A stretch of DNA of 64,000 nt from Aureispira sp050633105. Lineage in GTDB: Bacteria > Bacteroidota > Bacteroidia > Chitinophagales > Saprospiraceae. The notes under the pieces are model-generated. The model was not told where the DNA came from, searched no databases, and saw only the letters and a program-made list of their open reading frames with translations. The stretch lies in the NCBI GenBank assembly GCA_050633105.1, contig JBOEFW010000036.1:118324-182323 (forward strand), in the 5' to 3' direction. Below are positions 36,554 through 45,747 of this stretch, in pieces (positions within the stretch are counted from its first letter, which is position 1; the number at the start of each line of letters is the position of its first letter). Made by a program: the position numbers and the translations under genes.

Positions 36554-37726
36554 ATGTTAGAAAAAAAAGTTCAGCAAGCCGCCAAAAAAAATTCAGAAGC
36601 GTTGATTGGCCTACGGCGCCACTTGCACCAACATCCTGAATTATCTTTTCAAGAACATCAAACCTGTCAATTTGTACAACAGCAATTGAGCCGTTGGGGC
36701 ATTCCTAGTCAAGTCATGGCTAAGACAGGCGTTGTAGCGTTCTTAGAGGGCCAAGAACCAAGCAGTCGTCGCCTTGCTTTGCGAGCAGACTTGGATGCCC
36801 TACCCATTCAAGAAGCCAATGAGGTGCCGTATCGTTCCCAAGTGGAGGGTGTGATGCATGCTTGCGGCCACGATGTGCATACGACTTGTTTGTTGGGCGC
36901 GGCTCAACTATTGCATGATTTACGCGCAGAGTGGCGCGGCAGTATACAGTTGATTTTTCAGCCTGGAGAAGAGCAATTGCCTGGTGGCGCTTCTATGTTA
37001 CTAGAAGAAGGCTTGTTTGATACCTTTAAGCCAACTGCGATTTTGGGGCAACATGTAGAACCTTTGCTGGAGGTGGGCAAGGTAGGGATCAAATCAGGGC
37101 TGTTTATGGCCTCTGCTGATGAAATCTACTTGACCGTAAAAGGAAAAGGGGGGCATGGGGCACGGCCTCACCAATGTGTGGATACCATTTTAATGACGTC
37201 TCACCTTTTGGTGTACTTACAACAGCTGGTTAGTCGTCGTGCTGATCCGTTGATGCCTACGGTATTAAGCTTTGGGAAGATTTTTTCGGATGGTGGAGCG
37301 ACCAATATCATTCCTGAAAAGGTGACCATCTGGGGCACCCTCCGAACCTTTGATGAGCAATGGCGGGCACAGGCGCACACTTGGTTACAAGAAACCGCAC
37401 AGGCATTTTGCCAAAGCATGGGCGGCGATTGTCAGGTGGACATTGCTAAGGGCTACCCTTACCTTAAAAATGATGAAGCCCTCACCGCTAAGGTACAGCA
37501 AGATATGACCACTTATTTGGGCGCTGAAAATGTGATCCAATTGCCTGCACGAATGGGAGGCGAAGACTTTGCGGCCTACTCTCAACAAATGCCTGCTTGC
37601 TTTTATCGCTTGGGCGTACAAAACCCCAATGGAACAGGCTTGCATACTCCTACTTTTGATGTGGATGAAGATTGTTTGGCTGTTGGGGCTGGTTTAATGG
37701 CTTGGTTGGCCATGCAGGAGCACTAA
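36554..37726 (+). CDS. M20-family metal amidohydrolase (hippurate/IAA-amino-acid hydrolase type)
   Basis: 390 residues. The M20D signatures are clear: RRHLHQHPELSFQEHQT (22-38), MHACGHDVHTTCLLGAA with metal ligands C104, H106 and the neighbouring residues, and FQPGEEQLPGGASMLLEEGLFD with the catalytic Glu pair. The dimerisation domain covers about 180-295. Near the end are the metal ligand His in GTGLHTPTFDVDE and the MGGEDFA loop. It cleaves N-acyl amino acids or similar amides in the cytoplasm. No signal peptide. The exact substrate cannot be read from sequence. Confidence 0.93.
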   Translation: MLEKKVQQAAKKNSEALIGLRRHLHQHPELSFQEHQTCQFVQQQLSRWGIPSQVMAKTGVVAFLEGQEPSSRRLALRADLDALPIQEANEVPYRSQVEGVMHACGHDVHTTCLLGAAQLLHDLRAEWRGSIQLIFQPGEEQLPGGASMLLEEGLFDTFKPTAILGQHVEPLLEVGKVGIKSGLFMASADEIYLTVKGKGGHGARPHQCVDTILMTSHLLVYLQQLVSRRADPLMPTVLSFGKIFSDGGATNIIPEKVTIWGTLRTFDEQWRAQAHTWLQETAQAFCQSMGGDCQVDIAKGYPYLKNDEALTAKVQQDMTTYLGAENVIQLPARMGGEDFAAYSQQMPACFYRLGVQNPNGTGLHTPTFDVDEDCLAVGAGLMAWLAMQEH

Positions 37727-37844
37727 GGTAAGAATATTTACTTTCCTTACAAAGCGCCTTATTTTTCCTTAGCAATATGGGCTTTCTATCTTTTTATATC
37801 TTATCTTTCGTCTTCTTTCTTCCTACCCTTTAACCTGTTCACCG

Positions 37845-38291
37845 ATGTCCACCTTAGATTTTGAATCCAAAATCATTATTGATAAACCGATTGCTTTTCT
37901 TTTCGATTTCCTAAGCCACCAAGAAAACCATACGCACATTTTTAACGCTAATATTGACTGTCGTCAAATTACCGAAGGCCCCATGCGTGTTGGTACCGAA
38001 GTTGTGAATACGGCTTCTTTTTTAGGCAGTAAAATGAAGGAGCATTTTGAAATTATTGAATATAAAGAGAACCAAACCATTAGAAAAAAAACGCTTCCTG
38101 GTAGTACACATCCTAGTGAGGATTGTTTTACCTTAACGGCTTTGGGACCGTCCCAAACGGAGGTTAGTTTGTATTTAATTGCTTGGCCGACAGGTATATT
38201 TAGGTATTTTTTATTTTTCGTGCAACCTTTATTTGCTCGACAGGTAAGAAAGGATTTGCAAGCCTTTAAGGCCTATGTGGAAGGGCTTTAA
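37845..38291 (+). CDS. SRPBCC/START-like polyketide cyclase-type protein
   Basis: 148 residues. The START-like helix-grip pattern is visible: LDFESKIIIDKPIAFLFDFLSHQENHTHIF at the N-terminus, central strands VGTEVVNTASFLGSKMKEHFEIIEY, and a C-terminal helix FARQVRKDLQAFKAYVEGL. Such proteins bind hydrophobic ligands in a central cavity. It lies 118 bp after the amidohydrolase on the same strand, so co-transcription is possible. The ligand is unknown. Confidence 0.75.
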   Translation: MSTLDFESKIIIDKPIAFLFDFLSHQENHTHIFNANIDCRQITEGPMRVGTEVVNTASFLGSKMKEHFEIIEYKENQTIRKKTLPGSTHPSEDCFTLTALGPSQTEVSLYLIAWPTGIFRYFLFFVQPLFARQVRKDLQAFKAYVEGL

Positions 38292-39143
38292 TTGATAAAA
38301 CAATTGTTTTGCTGTAAGAGACAATCCCCCCCTACAGCAACAATGGTTCTTAGTGAGTACCTATTGTATGAGAGGCGGAAAGATAGAAACTAGAATGGTT
38401 TGAAATGCTATGACAAACTACCTTCTTCTAACCTCTTTGAAAGTGATGATAGAAGTAAAAGAGACATCAATAAAGATTATACGCTATAAATTATGATAGC
38501 TCGTGTGGGCAAACTCAAAAAGCCTACCATAGAACATGAAATTAGTGCTATCTAGTACACAGAGAAGAAAAAAGTGATGGTAAAAAAAGAAGATTAATTT
38601 CTATTTTTTCTTGTTTACTTTTTCACCTATTAAAACTTACAGTCAAAAAAGATACTTGCTATCAAGTTGTATTCTCTTCCCTTGTGTTAAACCATATAAA
38701 GGTTCTTTTGTCACTGTAATCAGTAAAAGCCATTTCTAGGAAAAAGGAAAACTCATTATACCTCTTGTTCTGGCAAGTGGATAAAAAATAAAGTGTTATG
38801 TCTTAGGTATTCTTACTCGTACTAGAAGAAATCCTATTTTTGATCATGCACAATAAAATTAAACTTATCTAATAAAGTTTATAATACCTACTCTGTGGGA
38901 TAAGTGCCATATACTCTCCCCTCTTAATTGTACTTAAGAAAATGTAATAAATACCTTGTAACGGAAGTTAATTGTGTTTTCTACAGCGCATTTTTAATAT
39001 TTTTATAGGTAGAAAAAACCTTGTAGCCTTAGCTAAAACGGCGATTATCTAACAATTAAAAGTGTAAAATGACGCGTTTTAAAATTGACAAAAACTTCTG
39101 TTACAGTGCATTTAACATCCTTATTTTCAAGGCCTTTCTTTTC
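38292..39143. other. 852-bp gene-free AT-rich region
   Basis: Lies between the SRPBCC gene (+) and the GH5 gene (-). No ORF of useful length with a start, no tRNA and no long repeat was found on either strand. Scattered stop codons in all frames suggest old decayed sequence or a structured untranslated region, but no clear homologous fragment was recognised. Confidence 0.6.
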
Positions 39144-40421
39144 TTAATAAATCGATATTGTTTGAGAATAACGGTTCTCTTTTCCCTTTATTACTATAAA
39201 ATACATACCACTAGTTAACTTGGGAATGCTTATTTCTTGTATGGATTCTCCTTTTTTAAGTTGTACTGTTTCTTCTTGAAGAAGAAGGCCGACACCATTA
39301 TACCATTGAACTTGGACGGCTTCATTGGCCTTATTATCTATTTTTAGAGAGAGTTGGCTTGATTGGCTCGCAGGATTTGGAAAGATTTCTATTGTAGGTA
39401 GAGCTTTCTTCTTGTGAACACTTGGAGTTGTCGTAAAAATAGGGTTGCAATCTCCATCCCAATTGCCAATAATGCCTTTCACTAAAGTTCCTGAAGGCGT
39501 TAAATCATTAGCAGACCAATTGCCTGTATTACTAGCGCCATTCACTAAGGCTGAAGCCCCTTCTAGTTTGTCGTTGATCGCCCAATTACAATGACTAATG
39601 TTGTTGTTACAAAGGAAGGTCATCCATTCTGCCGTTGAAACAGAATCAACGGCACCATTACCATTGGCATTCACGGTTCCCCACTCTGTCGCCATTAAAG
39701 CAATCCCATTATTAAGTGCAGTAATAGCTTTATTACGAATGGATTGCCCATGTGTTCCCGCATAGAAGTGCAAGGTATAAGCAATATTAGAATAGCCTGT
39801 TATAGGGTTGTGCGAAGCGACATCCACATCCTGCGACCAAGTAGGCGTTCCTACAATAATTAAATTGGAACTATCAATAGCTCGAATAGCGGCCACAACG
39901 GCATTGGCATAGGGCTTTATGGTATTATTCCAAGAAACTTGCAAGGGTTCATTATAAATTTCATAAATGACATTGTCATATTGCCCATATAGGGTCGCCA
40001 TTTCTTGAAAAAAGGCAATGGCCTCTGCTTGATGTTGTTCGGCATGATGAGAATGCCAATCTATAATCACATACAAGCCTTCATTAATCGCGGCATCTAC
40101 AACTGCTTTGACTCTTGCTTTATTACTAGTCGAATCACTGAGATAACCACCGTTGTCCTCTACCCCCATTGCAGCACGTACAAGGGCCACACCCCAATCA
40201 TTTTTTAGCCAACTAATGGTAGAGGCATTATAAAAAGCTTCGCCGCCCCAGTAGTTGTTGCTCCAAAATAAACTAGCTCCTGCAAAACTGACTGCTTGTC
40301 CATATTGATTAACAATTTGAGATCCTGTCACGGATAATTGACCATTGGTCTGTACAGGTGTTTGCGCGAATAAATAAACAGGAGAAAAGAACCCTAATAC
40401 TAACGTAAATAGAAATTTCAT
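39144..40421 (-). CDS. Secreted GH5 endoglucanase with type IX secretion tail
   Basis: 425 residues. Signal peptide MKFLFTLVLGFFSPVYLFAQ. The GH5 TIM-barrel (about 28-320) has acid/base E158 in VIYEIYNEPL and nucleophile E246 in MATEWGTVN, plus the characteristic GVALVRAAMG and YVIIDWHSHH strands. This matches GH5 bacterial endo-beta-1,4-glucanases. The C-terminal 75 residues (IEIFPNPAS... to GMYFIVIKGKENRYSQTISIY) are a type A T9SS sorting domain, so the enzyme is exported through the outer membrane. Probable substrates are cellulose-like glucans. Confidence 0.93.
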   Translation of the reverse strand: MKFLFTLVLGFFSPVYLFAQTPVQTNGQLSVTGSQIVNQYGQAVSFAGASLFWSNNYWGGEAFYNASTISWLKNDWGVALVRAAMGVEDNGGYLSDSTSNKARVKAVVDAAINEGLYVIIDWHSHHAEQHQAEAIAFFQEMATLYGQYDNVIYEIYNEPLQVSWNNTIKPYANAVVAAIRAIDSSNLIIVGTPTWSQDVDVASHNPITGYSNIAYTLHFYAGTHGQSIRNKAITALNNGIALMATEWGTVNANGNGAVDSVSTAEWMTFLCNNNISHCNWAINDKLEGASALVNGASNTGNWSANDLTPSGTLVKGIIGNWDGDCNPIFTTTPSVHKKKALPTIEIFPNPASQSSQLSLKIDNKANEAVQVQWYNGVGLLLQEETVQLKKGESIQEISIPKLTSGMYFIVIKGKENRYSQTISIY

Positions 40422-40636
40422 TGGAATAATTTTAATACAAAAGTTATAGAATATTGTATTAAAATAGAGGCAACAAAAATTAGATGGTGTCTTCTTTGAG
40501 GAACCCCAATATAGTTATTTATTATTATAATAATCCTAAAACAACTTCTTTTTCAAAACATCTTTTTGGTTGGGAGATAAAAAAAGCTTACTACAACTGA
40601 CGTTCTAGTAAGCCTTTTATCTGTTGATTTATTGTT

Positions 40637-42310
40637 CTAAAACGAAGAAACTACGTTCAGTTGTACTCCATTAAAAGCAGGTTGGTAACGACAAACACCT
40701 CCAGTACAAACAATCCCTTCTACTTGGCGTTTATACGCTATTTCAAAACGATTACTTTGGTGGGTATAATTGGCTCCAAACTCATAGAATACTTGAATAT
40801 CATCGTATTTCTTAGGCACAGTATTAATCATGGTAGAGGCCCAGAAGGTAAAGTTTTTAGCACTGAATTCGGCCAAAGCAAAAGCCCAAGAACCAAAATC
40901 TTGCTCGGTTTGCATGTAGGATAATTCGATGCGCAAAGAGCGACGTTTCTTGAAGCGTAAACGCAATTCTGCATAGGGTGTAATTGCTGTTAATAAAGGT
41001 ACGCCTGGCTTCTGTTCGTAGCGCTCTTGATTGTATTGCTGAAACTGTAATCCAGCAATCAATTTCATTTTTTTATTGATTTTCCAAAGCGCATTACCAT
41101 TCACTTCACGATACAACAATTTTGGCTCTTGTGCTGGATCTTCTCCATTCACAGAGGTTTTGATAGAATCTAAGGTGGTAATATTCGAGAAATTGACATT
41201 AAATGTCAGCTTTTTAGGAATGGGTACCCAAGTAACATCAAACTGTACTGCCTGCTCTCCTACTTCCTGTGTAGCCGCATTATAACGAGCAGTTAGACGG
41301 TAGGTGTTTTGACGGGCCATGGGGGGCAAATAGGCAATCAATCCTTGTGTTAAGGTCTGCAAGGGAGACGTTCTAAAAATAAAATGATCTGTTCGTTTGT
41401 ATTGCCCTAGAATAGAGAATCCTTTGCGCGAATAACTCAAAGAGGTATAGACATTATACCCCGCACGATTTTCTAAAATTCCTTTTGGATTCACAGCATT
41501 TACGGCTTCTGCTGTTTTATAAGCCCCTTCTACAAACCAGTTAAATCCCCCCCAAGTCAAGGTATTATAGGCAGAGAAAGCATACGTGGTATATTTAGGC
41601 GTAAAAACATCTGCTGGTTGATAAGAACTAATGTCATTAATGACTTGGTTCATACTCTCGTCATCCAAGGTACGGCGAACAGCACCTGCTCCTGGGCTCA
41701 ACGTAACTTGTTTGGTTCCTTCTCCCAAGGCCATAAAACCATCAATGGCAGCCCCTGCAATAATTGGCTGGTAGTTCTCAAAAAGGTTAATTTGCTTTTC
41801 TACTTTTTTCTGTTGTCCAACAAATGCTTTAAGTTGCCAGTTATCGTTGATGTGATAAATTAAGCGGGCTCCAACTAAAGCATTATCAATTGGTAAATAA
41901 CGGGCATTGTATGCTCTAAAAATGGTTCCATTTCCGATTTGATCATAGAAATATCCTCCCGTAATATCTAAGTTATGAATGCGCTTACGAATATGCCAAC
42001 GGCCCAAACCCAAAGCGGAATAAGAATCTAAAGGATCAATTAAATTAGAATTATAATAGGCATCAAAACGGACTCCGATATCAAAGCCCATCATGTTATA
42101 ATTTAGAGTCAACCAGTTGCTCGTTCCAAATTTTTGACGATCATATTGAGGGGTGTTGGCTGCACCAATAATTGAATCTCGTACAAAAAAGTTAGTCAGC
42201 GTTTCAAAATCCCCTGTTAAGGTGCCCATTTTATTACCCGCCGGATTTTGGGCTTGTAGGAGCGTTACGCTAGTTAATACCAATCCTAACAACAGTAATC
42301 TTAACTTCAT
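40637..42310 (-). CDS. DUF6029-type outer-membrane beta-barrel protein
   Basis: 557 residues. Signal peptide MKLRLLLLGLVLTSVTLLQAQ. The rest alternates short aromatic/hydrophobic beta-strands with polar turns (GFDIGVRFDAYYNSN, KRSLRIELSYMQTEQDF, GVQLNVVSSF at the end), typical of a large barrel. It resembles the Bacteroidota DUF6029 family, which is often encoded next to a TlpA-like thioredoxin as it is here, divergently. The function is unknown; an outer-membrane export or sensing role is guesswork. Confidence 0.8.
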   Translation of the reverse strand: MKLRLLLLGLVLTSVTLLQAQNPAGNKMGTLTGDFETLTNFFVRDSIIGAANTPQYDRQKFGTSNWLTLNYNMMGFDIGVRFDAYYNSNLIDPLDSYSALGLGRWHIRKRIHNLDITGGYFYDQIGNGTIFRAYNARYLPIDNALVGARLIYHINDNWQLKAFVGQQKKVEKQINLFENYQPIIAGAAIDGFMALGEGTKQVTLSPGAGAVRRTLDDESMNQVINDISSYQPADVFTPKYTTYAFSAYNTLTWGGFNWFVEGAYKTAEAVNAVNPKGILENRAGYNVYTSLSYSRKGFSILGQYKRTDHFIFRTSPLQTLTQGLIAYLPPMARQNTYRLTARYNAATQEVGEQAVQFDVTWVPIPKKLTFNVNFSNITTLDSIKTSVNGEDPAQEPKLLYREVNGNALWKINKKMKLIAGLQFQQYNQERYEQKPGVPLLTAITPYAELRLRFKKRRSLRIELSYMQTEQDFGSWAFALAEFSAKNFTFWASTMINTVPKKYDDIQVFYEFGANYTHQSNRFEIAYKRQVEGIVCTGGVCRYQPAFNGVQLNVVSSF

Positions 42311-42425
42311 AAAGCAATAGTTTTTTCCGATTAGTTAAAAGAGCTTATACATCTACTCCATTGTATTTTGAGAGCAATCGGGTGTTTGTAAGGGATTCCA
42401 TTGTCATAAAAATAACAAATTGATA

Positions 42426-42453
42426 AGAGCCTTTGTAAAAAGGCTCTTTTTTT
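42426..42453 (+). terminator. Plus-strand terminator with no gene upstream of it
   Basis: AGAGCCTTT and AAAGGCTCT form a perfect 9-bp stem with loop GTAA, followed by six T (42448-42453). No plus-strand gene ends nearby, so it either insulates tlpA or ends a small unannotated RNA from 42311-42425. Confidence 0.65.
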
Positions 42454-42640
42454 CAGAACAATTTTCTGTCTTACGAATGTATGAAGATAGTTTAATTTAT
42501 CCATAGGCTTAGCATCAAAATTTGATTTTAATTTCCTAACTTGGCATAGCTATTGAAAGTAGGTCAAGTACGTTCGCGTTAACAATTCCTTTTTTAGCGT
42601 TTCTCTCTTGTCTTTTTAATTTTAGTTTTAACCATCAGTT

Positions 42641-43147
42641 ATGAAATCATTGAACATCTTATCTGCCACCTTTTTGATTCTTTTTTGGAGTGCTACTGCT
42701 ATGGCACAAAAACAACTTCCGTCGTCTCTAAGTGTGGAAACGCTAGCAGGGCAGAAAATTAATTTAAAGGATTATGTTGCCGAAAAAGGTAAGATTACGG
42801 TTGTCAACTTCTGGGCGACATGGTGTAAGCCTTGTAAAGAAGAATTAGATGCTATCAATGCAGATTTTTTAGAAGAATGGCAAGAGGAGTATGATATTGA
42901 ATTCATTGCCTTGAGTATGGATGATACCCGTACTAAGCCCCGTGTTAAAGGTTTAGTTGATTCTAAAGGTTGGGAATATACCGTGTTTTGCAACCCAGAT
43001 AACAGTGCCTATCAAGCGTTAGGTTTTAATTCTTGTCCTTACACGATGTTGTTGGATGCAAAAGGTAATGTGGTATATACCCACAATGGCTACAAGCCTG
43101 GTGATGAAGAAGAATTAGAAGAAGAAATTATCAAAGCTGCCAAATAA
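42641..43147 (+). CDS. Periplasmic TlpA-family thioredoxin-like oxidoreductase
   Basis: 168 residues. Signal peptide MKSLNILSATFLILFWSATAMAQ. The thioredoxin fold active site is FWATWCKPCKEEL with C62 and C65. A cis-Pro region SCPYTMLLDAKG lies near residue 130, and the tail is acidic. It probably reduces disulphides of exported proteins in the periplasm. The divergent DUF6029 barrel gene is its usual neighbour in Bacteroidota and may be a client or a partner. Confidence 0.93.
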   Translation: MKSLNILSATFLILFWSATAMAQKQLPSSLSVETLAGQKINLKDYVAEKGKITVVNFWATWCKPCKEELDAINADFLEEWQEEYDIEFIALSMDDTRTKPRVKGLVDSKGWEYTVFCNPDNSAYQALGFNSCPYTMLLDAKGNVVYTHNGYKPGDEEELEEEIIKAAK

Positions 43148-43178
43148 AGTAGTTTAGTGTTTTCTAAGAACATACAAC

Positions 43179-43239
43179 AAAGGCTGTATTTTAAGTGGTT
43201 CTGTATCTCCTACAGTAGTTCTTAAAATACAGCCTTTTT
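43179..43239 (+). terminator. Bidirectional terminator between tlpA and the ahpD-like gene
   Basis: AAAGGCTGTATTTTAAG (43179-43195) pairs with CTTAAAATACAGCCTTT (43221-43237), a 17-bp perfect stem, followed by T residues on the plus strand. Confidence 0.8.
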
Positions 43240-43266
43240 CTATTGTTTTTCTGTATACAGATTTTT

Positions 43267-43842
43267 CTAGTAAATCACTTTGCTCAAGCTAATAACCACA
43301 GCCGTTAAACGCACGGTTGCCCACACTCTTTTTTCGGAGGTGTCCATTTGTAATAGAGAAGCTTCATGCGCTTGAATACAACGTTCACAACCATTGGCAG
43401 CAGAAACAGCAGTACTCAATAGTTCAAAAAACTCTTTCCCCAGTACAGGGTTGTTCATGATATTCATGCGCAAGCCAGCAGGCATTCTATCATAAGTATC
43501 GCGCCCCATAAAGTGTCGAAAACGATAGAGTACGTTATTCGCACTCAACAAAGAAGCACAAGCCAAAGCTTCTGCCTGCTCTTCTTCTGTAGCTCCTTCA
43601 GCAACCGCCCGCTTAGCAAAAACTGTCTCTAGTATTTTATTCTGTTCATTATTGGCAATAGCTAGACCTATCAACGCCTGTTCTTTGGCATTCAACTCTT
43701 TTAGGCGTTTAAGGCTACTCAGATTCATGCGCAAATCTTTGATATAGCGTGAATCTCCTTTTACTAAAGCCTCCAAAGTAGGAGTCGTATAGTCTTCTTG
43801 AAGACCTAAATCTGCCAACAAATCAGTTCTTACTTCCAACAT
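43267..43842 (-). CDS. AhpD-like carboxymuconolactone-decarboxylase-fold peroxidase partner
   Basis: 191 residues, all-helical. The CxxC of the AhpD family is CERCIQAHE with C152 and C155, followed by the conserved His. Alkylhydroperoxidase D reduces AhpC; the ahpC-like gene lies 164 bp upstream on the same strand, so the two probably form a peroxide-reducing pair, like the mycobacterial AhpC/AhpD arrangement. A terminator hairpin between them (43866-43894) suggests separate or attenuated transcripts. Confidence 0.88.
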   Translation of the reverse strand: MLEVRTDLLADLGLQEDYTTPTLEALVKGDSRYIKDLRMNLSSLKRLKELNAKEQALIGLAIANNEQNKILETVFAKRAVAEGATEEEQAEALACASLLSANNVLYRFRHFMGRDTYDRMPAGLRMNIMNNPVLGKEFFELLSTAVSAANGCERCIQAHEASLLQMDTSEKRVWATVRLTAVVISLSKVIY

Positions 43843-43865
43843 TTATTATCCATTTTATTTTTGAA

Positions 43866-43894
43866 ATAAAAAATCCCGAAACCATGTTCGGGAT
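43866..43894 (-). terminator. Terminator after the ahpC-like gene
   Basis: ATCCCGAA (43873-43880) and TTCGGGAT (43887-43894) form a perfect 8-bp stem with a six-base loop. A minus-strand T-run follows (plus-strand ATAAAAAA). Confidence 0.8.
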
Positions 43895-43903
43895 CAAAGA
43901 AAA

Positions 43904-43982
43904 TTGAAGTTGTTTTATTCAAAGAAATATCCTCCTACACCTAAACGCAGAAGAGAGTATTCTCTTTCTTAAACAACTTCAA
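43904..43982. repeat. Inverted repeat sharing the MITE terminal core
   Basis: TTGAAGTTGTTT at 43904-43915 is exactly inverted at 43971-43982. The 11-base core TGAAGTTGTTT is shared with the terminal repeat of the 165-bp element at 17911-18075. It may be a shorter or degraded relative, but the 55-bp interior is different. Confidence 0.5.
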
Positions 43983-44006
43983 CTCTCCTACTATTTTTCC
44001 AAGGAA

Positions 44007-44555
44007 TTATCCAACCAATGTTTCTTCTCCTTTGGTCCAATTACAAGGACACAATTCATCTGTCTGCAAAGCATCCAACACGCGTAATACCTCATCTACA
44101 TTACGGCCAACATTCAAATCATAAACAGATACCCAACGAACAACATTATCAGGATCAATAATGAATGTTGCACGATAGGCAATTTTCTCATTCGCTTCTA
44201 AAATACCTAGGTCTTCTGCCAAAGATTTAGAAGTATCTGCTAACATAGGAAATTGCAAATCACGCAAATCCTTATGGTCGCGTCTCCAAGCAGCATGAAC
44301 AAATTCAGAATCTGTAGAAGCACCTATCAAAGTTGTATCTCTATCACGAAACTCGTCAAATGCTTGGTTAAATTCTGCAATCTCTGTTGGACAAACAAAG
44401 GTAAAATCCTTAGGCCACCAGAACATAACAGTCCAATGATTATTAGAATTTTCAAAGTTATTGGTTAGTGTTTCGAATTCTTTGCCTTTCTCTAAAGAAA
44501 TAACAGCTGTCTTACTAAATTGTGGAAATTTTTCACCGACTGTGAGTAAAGCCAT
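44007..44555 (-). CDS. ahpC: Peroxiredoxin, AhpC type
   Basis: 182 residues. Peroxidatic Cys C55 in DFTFVCPTEIAEF, the resolving Cys in ELCPCNWTKGEE near residue 169 (171 is also Cys), and the family residues STDSEFVHAAWRRDH and RATFIIDP. It reduces hydrogen peroxide and organic or peroxynitrite substrates, with AhpD from the next gene as the likely reductant. Divergent from oxyR, the expected regulator. Confidence 0.95.
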   Translation of the reverse strand: MALLTVGEKFPQFSKTAVISLEKGKEFETLTNNFENSNNHWTVMFWWPKDFTFVCPTEIAEFNQAFDEFRDRDTTLIGASTDSEFVHAAWRRDHKDLRDLQFPMLADTSKSLAEDLGILEANEKIAYRATFIIDPDNVVRWVSVYDLNVGRNVDEVLRVLDALQTDELCPCNWTKGEETLVG

Positions 44556-44647
44556 TTTTATTATTTTTTTTGATTGTTAATTTATGATTCTAAATCAGAA
44601 TAGAAAGGAATCTATTTCGTTCAATAGACCTATTCTCATTTCGAGCA

Positions 44648-44655
44648 CAAATGTA
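44648..44655 (-). promoter_or_regulatory. -7 element of the ahpC promoter
   Basis: On the minus strand this is TACATTTG, a full TAnnTTTG match, 92 bp before the ahpC start. No clear -33 TTTG is present at normal spacing, consistent with activation by the divergently encoded OxyR. Confidence 0.55.
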
Positions 44656-44711
44656 CAAAGGAAATAACAGTTTTCACATTGAATTATTCTATCCGTAAAT
44701 AGACTTTAACA

Positions 44712-45647
44712 ATGCCAAGTATTGCCCAACTAGAATATATTGTAGCCGTAGATCGAGAGCGTCATTTTGGAATAGCAGCTAAACAATGCTTTGTCACACA
44801 ACCAACGTTAAGTGCTCAAATAAAAAAAGCAGAAGAACTGTTAGGTGTATCTATTTTTGATCGCCAGCAACATCCTATTATTCCGACGCGTCTTGGACAA
44901 AAAATCATTGCTCAAGCCAAAATTACATTGCAAGAGCACCATCGCCTAAAACAACTGGTTGATGACAATCAAAATAATTTGGTAGGTACATTAAGCATTG
45001 GAATTATTCCTACCATTGCCCCTTATTTACTTCCTCTTTTTGTTGGGGATTTTGTTAGAACCTATCCCAAGATAGATTTACAAATTAAAGAACAGACGAC
45101 TGCTGAAATTATTGAAGGTTTAAAAACAGATCAATTAGATCTAGGTATCCTTGTCACTCCAATAAAGAAGGATTTCTTGATCGGTTTTCCTTTATACTAT
45201 GAAAACTTTCAATTATATGTACACCCGAACCATCCTTTTGCAAAAAACGATCCTATTCCACTTACTCAATTACGCCATCAAGAGATGTGGCTACTAAGTC
45301 AAGGGCATTGTTTTAGAAATCAAGTTATTAATTTATGCCCCCTCCAACAGACCACCCCTATACATAGAAAGCTTCCCTTTTCTTACCAAGGCCATTCTTT
45401 TGAAGCCTTACAACGCTTAGTTGACTTAGAGGGCGGGTATACCTTATTACCAGAATTGGTCACTCTTCACCATAAGAAAAATGTGCGTTCTTTACAATCT
45501 CCTATTCCATTAAGAGAGGTAAGTTTAGTCGCTCGTCAAAACTATGGTAAGAAGAAATTGTTAAACGTATTGCAAAAGGTTATTCAAAAAGCCGTTCCTA
45601 AGCACTTATTGAAGGCAGATCGAGGCCAAATAGTAGAGTGGAGATAA
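44712..45647 (+). CDS. oxyR: Peroxide sensor and LysR-family regulator OxyR
   Basis: 311 residues. The N-terminal winged HTH is at about 1-60 (QLEYIVAVDRERHFGIAAKQCFVTQPTLSAQIKKAEELLGVSIFDR). The regulatory domain contains the redox pair C200 and C209 in QGHCFRNQVINLC, matching E. coli OxyR C199/C208 spacing. Oxidation forms the disulphide and activates transcription. Divergent from ahpC, 156 bp away, as in many oxyR-ahpC systems. Confidence 0.93.
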   Translation: MPSIAQLEYIVAVDRERHFGIAAKQCFVTQPTLSAQIKKAEELLGVSIFDRQQHPIIPTRLGQKIIAQAKITLQEHHRLKQLVDDNQNNLVGTLSIGIIPTIAPYLLPLFVGDFVRTYPKIDLQIKEQTTAEIIEGLKTDQLDLGILVTPIKKDFLIGFPLYYENFQLYVHPNHPFAKNDPIPLTQLRHQEMWLLSQGHCFRNQVINLCPLQQTTPIHRKLPFSYQGHSFEALQRLVDLEGGYTLLPELVTLHHKKNVRSLQSPIPLREVSLVARQNYGKKKLLNVLQKVIQKAVPKHLLKADRGQIVEWR

Positions 45648-45697
45648 ACTCTAGGATTATTTATCTAGAAGTGGATTAAAATTTGCTAAACAGATGG

Positions 45698-45705
45698 TAT
45701 ATTTG
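45698..45705 (+). promoter_or_regulatory. -7 element before the ABC ATPase gene
   Basis: TATATTTG is a full TAnnTTTG match 42 bp before the ATG at 45748. No -33 TTTG is found at the usual spacing. Confidence 0.5.
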
Positions 45706-45747
45706 TAGCCTCCAAATGCTTGTTTTTAATTGGTTTTAACGCAATAT

